Source: CAMLLJ01 sp035759585 (lineage in GTDB: Bacteria; Gemmatimonadota; Gemmatimonadetes; Gemmatimonadales; GWC2-71-9). Taken from it: a DNA stretch of 5,357 bases. The stretch spans positions 1-5,357 of the forward strand of contig DASTUP010000213.1 of NCBI GenBank assembly GCA_035759585.1, written 5' to 3'. This document shows positions 1-4,358 of this stretch, piece after piece; the first letter of the stretch is position 1; every line of letters starts with the position of its first letter. The position numbers were made by a program, and so were the translations under genes. The notes under the pieces are model-generated. The model searched no databases. It had not been told where the DNA came from and was given only the letters and a program-made list of their open reading frames with translations.

Positions 1-69
1 GGGTCGCGGGGTTCGGGTCTCGAGGGAATCCAGGCGAGCCCAACTCCCGAGACCCGCGCCCCGCGACCC
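1..69. repeat. Near-perfect 24-bp inverted repeat (intergenic palindrome)
   Basis: Bases 1-24 and 46-69 are reverse complements at 21 of 24 positions; one of the three differences still allows a G-U pair in RNA. The loop is 21 bases (25-45). The left arm begins GGGTCGCGGGG and the right arm ends CCCCGCGACCC. No T-run follows on the plus strand, so it is not a textbook intrinsic terminator. It could end transcription of a gene left of the window, or be a dispersed REP-like element. The left boundary is unknown because the arm starts at base 1. Confidence 0.75.
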
Positions 70-112
70 TCGACTCCCAAGCAACCATCCACCCCCCACC
101 CGCATCTCATAC
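70..112 (+). promoter_or_regulatory. C-rich, G-poor leader upstream of the small ORF
   Basis: By hand count, bases 71-112 contain 23 C and only 3 G in 42 bases, unlike the G-rich DNA on both sides. Unstructured C-rich, G-poor RNA is the known character of Rho-utilisation sites. Here it directly follows the 1-69 palindrome, so it may belong to the end of an upstream transcript, or it may simply be the leader of the small ORF. The assignment rests on composition only. Confidence 0.25.
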
Positions 113-120
113 GGTATACC
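113..120 (+). promoter_or_regulatory. Candidate -10 element / 8-bp palindrome GGTATACC
   Basis: GGTATACC is a perfect 8-base palindrome in an unusually A/T-containing spot. TATACC (115-120) resembles a -10 hexamer and would place a start about 22 bases before the ATG at 150. No acceptable -35 hexamer lies 16-18 bases upstream, where there is only a C-run. A regulator half-site or chance are therefore equally possible. Confidence 0.22.
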
Positions 121-149
121 ACCGCAATCGCAAAGCAGGGAGGGGACCG

Positions 150-290
150 ATGGCACCGCAGAACGACTCGCAGCCGCAGAGCTATACCATATACGACACG
201 ATCGGCCGCCCCATCGGCCAGGTCATCCAGCCGAAGCAGGAGCCGTCGGTGGGGCCGGGCCAGGAAACCGTGCTGCTGGTTCGGACTTGA
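150..290 (+). CDS. Small 46-residue protein of unknown function
   Basis: I do not recognise this protein. The ORF runs from ATG at 150 to TGA at 288-290. A strong purine-rich Shine-Dalgarno (GGGAGG, 138-143) sits 6 bases before the ATG. Of the 45 codons after the start, 39 end in G or C, matching the real genes in this window. The product starts MAPQNDSQPQ and continues through a SYTIYDTIGRPIGQVIQP core, then a Gly/Pro turn (VGPGQE) and a hydrophobic end (VLLVRT). There is no signal peptide, membrane segment or cysteine. The core looks like two or three short beta strands, so it is probably a small cytosolic protein. It is separated from the propeller genes by the 305-507 palindrome and is probably not in their operon. 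It could still be a chance ORF, but the ribosome site and codon use argue against that. Confidence 0.6.
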   Translation: MAPQNDSQPQSYTIYDTIGRPIGQVIQPKQEPSVGPGQETVLLVRT

Positions 291-304
291 TGTTCGTTCT
301 TGCC

Positions 305-507
305 CGCGGAGCCGCGGAGGGCGGAGGGCTCCGTGGCCTGAGGGACTCCGCGTGCGGCGCGGGCTTCGGATGATTTGTTTTGTTGTGTTCTCCTGTGGAT
401 CCGCGCTTCAAGCGACAACGGAGCCCACAAAACCCCCTGTCAGATAGCCGCCGGAACCCAGGAAATCCCGGCGGGCACCGAAGCCCTCCGCCCTCCGCGC
501 CTCCGCG
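305..507. repeat. Large inverted-repeat element with 8-base-period CGCGGAGG arms
   Basis: Bases 305-330 and 482-507 are reverse complements at 25 of 26 positions. Each arm is built from near-8-base units (CGCGGAGc, CGCGGAGG, GCGGAGGG). The 151-base interior holds further complementary words: 326-334 with 418-426 (9 of 9), 361-369 with 478-486 (9 of 9), 377-382 with 428-433, and a hairpin of 448-454 with 468-474. Several of these pairings compete, so the RNA could fold in more than one way. Similar GCGGAGG-type palindromes are dispersed in intergenic DNA of some environmental bacteria, which is my recollection rather than a search result. There is no ORF inside and no clear target duplication. 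Confidence 0.7.
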
Positions 508-594
508 TTGAACAATAAGAAATCCAGCGCGACGGCCCGACGATGCCGAGCATCTTCCAATCCACGACAAGGCAGTCCGACCCGTTCCCGCCGT

Positions 595-598
595 GGAG
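595..598 (+). promoter_or_regulatory. Ribosome-binding site that selects the start of propeller gene A
   Basis: Three in-frame starts exist: GTG at 593, ATG at 599 and ATG at 608. GGAG at 595-598 overlaps the first and touches the second, but lies 9 bases before the ATG at 608. Starting at 608 also gives a clean Sec signal peptide beginning MLRSMVPALL. Confidence 0.6.
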
Positions 599-607
599 AT
601 GACGACG

Positions 608-1762
608 ATGCTTCGCTCGATGGTGCCGGCCCTGCTGGCGTCGGTGGCTGTGGCGTCCCAGCTCGAGGCGCAGGCCGTTCCCGTGGTGTCCCTCACGAAG
701 CCGGACGCGGAGCTCGCGGAGCCGTTCGATCAGGTATCGGGCGTTCGCGAGCTCTCCGACGGGCGCGTCGTCGTCGCCGATCTCTTTGCCAAGCAGGTTT
801 CCCTCGCCGACTTCCGGAGCGGCGCGCTCACGAAGATCGGCCGCGAGGGGCAGGGGCCGGGCGAGTATGCCTTCCCCATCAACGTGCTCGCGCTCCCGGG
901 CGACACTACGCTCATCGTCGATCCCGCCCAGCGGCGCTTCGTGAAGGTCGCGCCCGACGGGAAGCCGGTGGCACTCGTGTCCTTCCCCGAGGGTGCGGGC
1001 GGGATGGGGAACATGCGGGGCACCGACGCGCAGGGTCGTATCTATCTCCAGGCGAGTCCCTTCGGCCCGCGCCTGGCGGGTGAGGCTCGTGCCCTGCGCG
1101 AGATGCCCGACTCGGCGCCGATTCACCGCTGGAATCCCGCCACCGGTCGGATCGACACGATCGCGAAGGTCAAGCTTCCCGAGACGGCGAGCGCCACGTC
1201 CGGAAGCGCCGGCGCCCGGTCCGTGGTCATGCGGCAGCAGCCGTTCAGCGCGCGGGACGAGTGGGCCGTGGCGCCGGATGGGCGCGTCGGCATCGCGCGC
1301 GTGTCCGATTACCATGTCGAATGGCATGGCAGCGCGAAGGCCGCGGGTCCGCGCGTGGCGGCGCCGAAGGTACCGGTGACGCAGGCGGACAAGGACCTCA
1401 TCGCGCGGCAGCAGAACGAGACGCGCGGCCGGCTCATGATGAGGGAGGGAGGTCCACCGCGCTCCGGTGGAAGCACGCCGCCTCCGCCGCCGAAGCTCCC
1501 CGACGCGGATTTCCCGGAGTTCAAGCCGCCCTTCATCGGAAGCGCGCTGGCGAGTCCCGACGGCCGGCTCTGGGTTCCGCGAGCGCAGCCCGCGAACGCT
1601 CCCCCCGTGTACGACGTCTTCGACGCGCGCGGCCGCCTCGTGCAGCAGGTGAAGCTCGCGAAGGGCACGCGGCTCGTCGGGTTCGGCGCGACGACGCTGT
1701 ACACGGCGCGGACGGACGAGGACGACCTGCAGTACCTGCAGAGGCATCGGAGGCCGGGGTAG
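608..1762 (+). CDS. Propeller A: secreted six-bladed beta-propeller protein
   Basis: This gene encodes 384 residues. Residues 1-23 form a Sec signal peptide (M-L-R, then a hydrophobic stretch) with an A-Q-A cleavage site at 21-23, so the product is periplasmic or secreted. It contains no cysteine and is not a lipoprotein. The family signature IGREGQGPGEY is at 77-87, preceded by a VSGVRELSDGRVVVAD strand pair (43-58). Later strands include GRIYLQ (133-138), WNPATGRIDT (155-164), VAPDGRVGIA (221-230), SPDGRLWVP (316-324) and YDVFDARGRL (335-344). The end, RTDEDDLQYLQRHR, matches the final blade of genes B and C. Residues 281-300 are a Gly/Ser/Pro loop with five consecutive prolines. Such propellers (the Pfam '6-bladed beta-propeller' type, NHL-like) bind ligands or partners; no catalytic role is visible. 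It resembles gene D more than B or C. The family call is firm, the function unknown. Confidence 0.9.
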   Translation: MLRSMVPALLASVAVASQLEAQAVPVVSLTKPDAELAEPFDQVSGVRELSDGRVVVADLFAKQVSLADFRSGALTKIGREGQGPGEYAFPINVLALPGDTTLIVDPAQRRFVKVAPDGKPVALVSFPEGAGGMGNMRGTDAQGRIYLQASPFGPRLAGEARALREMPDSAPIHRWNPATGRIDTIAKVKLPETASATSGSAGARSVVMRQQPFSARDEWAVAPDGRVGIARVSDYHVEWHGSAKAAGPRVAAPKVPVTQADKDLIARQQNETRGRLMMREGGPPRSGGSTPPPPPKLPDADFPEFKPPFIGSALASPDGRLWVPRAQPANAPPVYDVFDARGRLVQQVKLAKGTRLVGFGATTLYTARTDEDDLQYLQRHRRPG

Positions 1763-1807
1763 GTCGGAAGGTGGGCAGGGGTGCAGCCGTGAGCTCGCCT
1801 TCCGGCC
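1762..1807 (+). terminator. Stem-loop directly after propeller gene A
   Basis: Bases 1762-1771 can pair with 1798-1807 in a 10-base stem containing one G-U pair, with a 26-base loop. The stem begins at the last base of the gene A stop codon. A competing pairing joins the G-rich 1770-1783 to the C-rich 1807-1824. No T-run follows, so intrinsic termination would be weak. The C-rich tract just downstream makes Rho-dependent termination the alternative, and the stem could also protect the 3' end of the mRNA. Confidence 0.35.
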
Positions 1808-1882
1808 ACCCCCTTGCCCCCACCCGCCGCCCACGCAACCCTTCGTCATCCCAACGCATCAACCCAACATCCCCTCGCCTCA
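1801..1882 (+). promoter_or_regulatory. Long C-rich, G-poor tract (candidate Rho-utilisation site)
   Basis: Hand count gives 47 C and 9 G in 82 bases, a sharp break from the balanced, G-rich coding DNA on both sides. Untranslated RNA of this length and composition is what Rho is known to load on. It lies after gene A and before the ribosome site of gene B, so it could end gene A transcripts or attenuate B/C. No convincing -35/-10 pair for gene B was found within it. Confidence 0.35.
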
Positions 1883-1883
1883 C

Positions 1884-1889
1884 GAGGAG
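1884..1889 (+). promoter_or_regulatory. Ribosome-binding site that selects the start of propeller gene B
   Basis: GAGGAG lies 5 bases before the ATG at 1895. The frame is open upstream to an ATG at 1814, but the extra 27 residues (Pro/His/Ala/Ser-rich) come from the C-rich untranslated tract and would bury the signal peptide. Confidence 0.75.
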
Positions 1890-1894
1890 CGTCC

Positions 1895-3082
1895 ATGCGT
1901 GTCGTGCCTGCCGCCGCTATTGCGCTGACCCTGTCTTTCATGGCGTGCGGAGGCGAAGACGCGCCGGCTCTCGCCGTGCCGACCATCGACACCCTCCCCG
2001 GCGGCGCCATCGCGGTGCACAACACGGGGCCGAGCGGGTGGGTGGACACCAACGGCTGGCGTGTCATTGAGACGGGGCGGATCGCGGCGGTCGACTCGGG
2101 AGAATCCGGGATCGTGAATCCGCGCGCCATCGCGGTCGACCCGGCGGGGCGACTCTACGTGGTGGACGGCCCGCCGCTCGTCATCAAGATCTTCGAGGCG
2201 AATGGAACATTCGTCCGCAGCGTCGGTCGCGAAGGTGCGGGGCCCGGAGAGTTCCGGAGCGCTCTTCCCGGCGTGCACGCGAATCACCTCGTGATCCAGG
2301 ATCCGAATCTCTCCCGCCTCACCATCTTCGATACTTCGGGCGCCTACGACACGAGCCTCACCTCCGCATGCTGCCATTACCGCCCGCTCCCCGTCACCGC
2401 GAATGGGACCGTGGCAGTGCCCGGGCCGAACAGCCCGGACGAATTCAGCGGGATGTTCCTTCGATACACTTCCGCAGGCGTCTTCATCGATACTGTGTAC
2501 GTCCCGCGGGGCGGGGATGAGCGGTTCTGGGAGCTCGCCCAGGACGGGGGCTCGATGCGCATGACGATTCCGTTCACGCCGTCGCAGCGCTCTGCCTTCA
2601 TGCCGAACGGCGACCTGGTCCATGCCTGGACCGCCGACTATCGCATCTTCATCGGTCCCGGTGCGGCCGATACCTCACGCGTCATCTCCCTCGTCGCTAC
2701 GCCCATCGAGCGGCCTCGGGAAGAGCGCGCGGCGCGGCTCGAGCAGATCATCGTGCCGAACGAGAAGAACTGGGGCCCGAAGGTGCGCGAGGTCTTCAAG
2801 CTCGACGACATCCCGGCCACCGCGACGCCATTCGAGTCGATCATGGTCGATCCGGCCGGCGCAATCTGGGCGCAGGTTTACACCGGCGACACACTGGCCA
2901 CGCACTACGATGTCTTCGAAGCCGAAGGCGCCTATCTCGGCAGAGTCCGGGCGCCCTGGCCGCAGGGCGGATCGCTCTCGTGGGGAAGTCCGGAGCTGGT
3001 TGTGCGGCTCGGCGAGAACGAGGATGGATATCCCGAAATCACGCAATATCGCGTCGAGCGCACGATGGGGAGCGCGGAATGA
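1895..3082 (+). CDS. Propeller B: six-bladed beta-propeller lipoprotein with Cys-Cys pair
   Basis: This gene encodes 395 residues. The N-terminus, MRVVPAAAIALTLSFMACGG, is a lipoprotein signal with a somewhat loose lipobox (F-M-A-C). Cys18 is the predicted lipidated residue, with Gly at +2. A block shared with gene C follows: DTLPGG (32-37), AVH (40-42), GPSGW (45-49), DTNGW (51-55). An NHL-type blade (75-120) ends in the family signature GREGAGPGEF (111-120). Cys159-Cys160 are the only other cysteines. Further strands are IPFTPSQR (225-232), MPNGDLVHAW (236-245), VDPAGAIWAQ (328-337) and HYDVFEAEGAYLG (347-359). The last blade ends NEDGYPEITQYRVER. The stop overlaps the start of gene C by four bases, so B and C are one operon and probably translationally coupled. 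The family and lipoprotein calls are firm; no ligand or enzymatic role can be read from the sequence. Confidence 0.92.
   Translation: MRVVPAAAIALTLSFMACGGEDAPALAVPTIDTLPGGAIAVHNTGPSGWVDTNGWRVIETGRIAAVDSGESGIVNPRAIAVDPAGRLYVVDGPPLVIKIFEANGTFVRSVGREGAGPGEFRSALPGVHANHLVIQDPNLSRLTIFDTSGAYDTSLTSACCHYRPLPVTANGTVAVPGPNSPDEFSGMFLRYTSAGVFIDTVYVPRGGDERFWELAQDGGSMRMTIPFTPSQRSAFMPNGDLVHAWTADYRIFIGPGAADTSRVISLVATPIERPREERAARLEQIIVPNEKNWGPKVREVFKLDDIPATATPFESIMVDPAGAIWAQVYTGDTLATHYDVFEAEGAYLGRVRAPWPQGGSLSWGSPELVVRLGENEDGYPEITQYRVERTMGSAE
3067..3072 (+). promoter_or_regulatory. Ribosome-binding site of propeller gene C, inside the end of gene B
   Basis: GGGGAG lies 6 bases before the ATG at 3079, within the last codons of gene B. 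This selects 3079 over the upstream in-frame start at 2980, which would overlap gene B by about 100 bases and spoil the signal peptide. Confidence 0.75.
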
Positions 3083-4260
3083 AGCCGACAAGTGCGGTCA
3101 CGCTCGCGATCGTCGCCGTCGCGGCGTGCGTCGGAGAACAGGGCGAGCCGCTTGCCGTTGCGCAGCGGGATACCCTTCCGGGCGGCATCGTCGCCGTGCA
3201 CAGCCCCGGTCCCACCGGCTGGCACGATACGCTGGGCTGGAAACTCATCCCCGACGGGCGCGTGGGTGGCGCGCTCGATGAACCGGGCGAGCTGGTGAAT
3301 CCCCAGAGTATTGCGCTCGACGACGCGGGCAATCTCTACGTCGCCGACCAGCAGCCGGCCGTCATCAAGCTCTTCGCGCCCGATGGCCGCTTCGTCCGAA
3401 CGATCGGCCGGGAAGGCCAGGGCCCCGGGGAGTTCGTCACCGCCTTCATCTCGGCGCGCGGCGGGCGGCTCGCCGTGCAGGATCCGCGCAACTCCCGTCT
3501 CTCGCTGTTCGATTCCGCGGGAACATTCATCCGGAGCTGGAGCTCGGGCTGCTGCATCTGGGCGCCGATCCAGTTCGACCGGCAGCATCGGGTCTACGTT
3601 CCGGCGATGTCGGGGCCGGACGCGGATGCCTCCTACCGCTACGTCCGATACGACACGCTTGGCGTCGCCATCGACACGGTTGCCGTGCCGGAGGGCGAGG
3701 AGCCGAAGATGTGGACGGTCAAGGCCGGCGACCAGCTCCAGATGATGACCCCGGTGCCGTTCACGCCGCAGATGCGCCACGCCGTCGCGCCCGATGGCAG
3801 CATCGTCTTCGGCTGGACCGGCGAGTACCGTCTCGTCCGCACCGACGGCCATGACACGCTCGGCGTCATGTCGCGCGACTGGACTCCGGATCCGCTGAGC
3901 GAGGATCGCCGCCAGCGGCATGTCGACGGCATGGTCGAGCGGATGGGACCCGGCATGGACGAAGTCGCGCTCCGGAATTCCTTTCCCGTGGGCGAGATCC
4001 CCTCGACGCTCCCGGCCTTTGCCGAGCTGAACGTCGACGGCGGAGGAAACATCTGGCTCACGACCGACTCCGATTCCGCGTCCGCCCGCTTCGACGTCTT
4101 CTCCCCTGAAGGCGCCTGGCTCGGCCGCGTCACGATCCCCGAATCGTTCGAGCCATTCAATCCGACCGCGTGGGGCGCGGATCGCCTCTACGTGGCCCGC
4201 GAGGATACAGACGGCGTGCCGTACATCGCCCGATATCGGATCGCTCGGAATGTTGAATGA
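3079..4260 (+). CDS. Propeller C: six-bladed beta-propeller lipoprotein, tandem paralog of B
   Basis: This gene encodes 393 residues. MKPTSAVTLAIVAVAAC is a good lipoprotein signal (lipobox V-A-A-C, Cys17, Val at +2). The protein matches gene B almost in register: DTLPGG (31-36), AVH (39-41), GPTGW (44-48), DTLGW (50-54), an NHL-type blade (74-119), IGREGQGPGEF (109-119), a Cys-Cys pair (158-159), VPFTPQMR (226-233), APDGSIVFGW (237-246), FDVFSPEGAWLG (338-349) and a final TDGVPYIARYRI blade. Cys17 and the pair are its only cysteines. The near-equal length and matching landmark positions show that B and C arose by duplication. The start codon overlaps the gene B stop (ATGA), implying coupled translation and similar amounts. 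The product is probably anchored by lipid on the outer or surface face of a membrane. Its ligand and role are unknown. Confidence 0.93.
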   Translation: MKPTSAVTLAIVAVAACVGEQGEPLAVAQRDTLPGGIVAVHSPGPTGWHDTLGWKLIPDGRVGGALDEPGELVNPQSIALDDAGNLYVADQQPAVIKLFAPDGRFVRTIGREGQGPGEFVTAFISARGGRLAVQDPRNSRLSLFDSAGTFIRSWSSGCCIWAPIQFDRQHRVYVPAMSGPDADASYRYVRYDTLGVAIDTVAVPEGEEPKMWTVKAGDQLQMMTPVPFTPQMRHAVAPDGSIVFGWTGEYRLVRTDGHDTLGVMSRDWTPDPLSEDRRQRHVDGMVERMGPGMDEVALRNSFPVGEIPSTLPAFAELNVDGGGNIWLTTDSDSASARFDVFSPEGAWLGRVTIPESFEPFNPTAWGADRLYVAREDTDGVPYIARYRIARNVE

Positions 4261-4270
4261 TTTGATTTTC

Positions 4271-4337
4271 GACACGAAGGCACGAAGTCGCGAAGGGGAA
4301 TGTCTCTTCGTTCTTCGCGCCTTCGCGTCTTCGCGTC
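4271..4337. repeat. Palindromic element with 8-base-period CACGAAGG / CGCGAAGG arms
   Basis: Bases 4271-4295 and 4313-4337 are reverse complements at 21 of 25 positions, with one mismatch replaced by a G-U pair and a 17-base loop. Each arm is three 8-base units of the form (A/G)CGAAGxC. The stem is flanked by a T-rich left side (TTTGATTTT, 4261-4269) and an A-rich right side (AAGAAATAAAAAA, 4338-4350), which extends the palindrome weakly. It fills most of the 98-base gap between genes C and D. The T-run is on the wrong side for a plus-strand intrinsic terminator. It may stabilise, attenuate or end the B-C transcript, or be a dispersed repeat. Confidence 0.7.
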
Positions 4338-4358
4338 AAGAAATAAAAAAGGCCCAAG

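Larger units (their letters stand above)
291..607. other. Gene-free stretch between the small ORF and propeller gene A
   Basis: No credible coding region is seen on either strand. Bases 305-507 are a palindromic element (separate entry). Bases 508-607 are a plain leader: TTGAAC at 508-513 resembles a -35 hexamer, but nothing like a -10 follows at the right spacing, so no promoter is called. The leader ends in the ribosome-binding site of gene A. The plus-strand frame that is open from 508 and the long minus-strand frames here are composition-driven. Confidence 0.6.

Noticed and set aside
182..430. 82-codon minus-strand frame antisense to the small ORF
   Set aside because: There is no ribosome site, it includes a palindrome arm, and the opposing plus-strand ORF has better codon use and a strong Shine-Dalgarno sequence.
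305..507. CRISPR-like or transposon reading of the repeated CGCGGAGG units
   Set aside because: The units are only 8 bases, contiguous, without spacers, and arranged as one inverted pair. No transposase, terminal duplication or cas gene is present.
223..696. 157-codon minus-strand frame across the gene-free stretch 291-607
   Set aside because: It begins inside gene A antisense, runs through both palindrome arms and ends antisense to the small ORF. Its composition is Ala/Arg/Pro/Gly with no recognisable fold.
440..1849. 469-codon minus-strand open frame antisense to propeller A
   Set aside because: It is rich in Arg/His/Pro with no domain, spans the palindrome and the C-rich tract, and is explained by G/C-biased third positions of gene A.
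1261..2070. 269-codon plus-strand frame overlapping genes A and B
   Set aside because: It is an out-of-frame shadow rich in Arg/Ala that crosses the untranslated C-rich tract; the two real genes account for the DNA.
2622..3281. 219-codon plus-strand frame overlapping genes B and C
   Set aside because: It is an out-of-frame shadow dominated by Arg/Ser/Pro with no motif.
2932..4275. 447-codon minus-strand open frame antisense to propeller C
   Set aside because: It mirrors the whole of gene C, has Arg/Asp/Gly-rich low-information sequence, and shows no credible start or family motif.
4271..4350. Classical intrinsic terminator after gene C
   Set aside because: The hairpin is followed by an A-rich run on the plus strand, not a T-run, and on the minus strand the sequence after the stem is mixed A/T, so neither strand fits the standard form.
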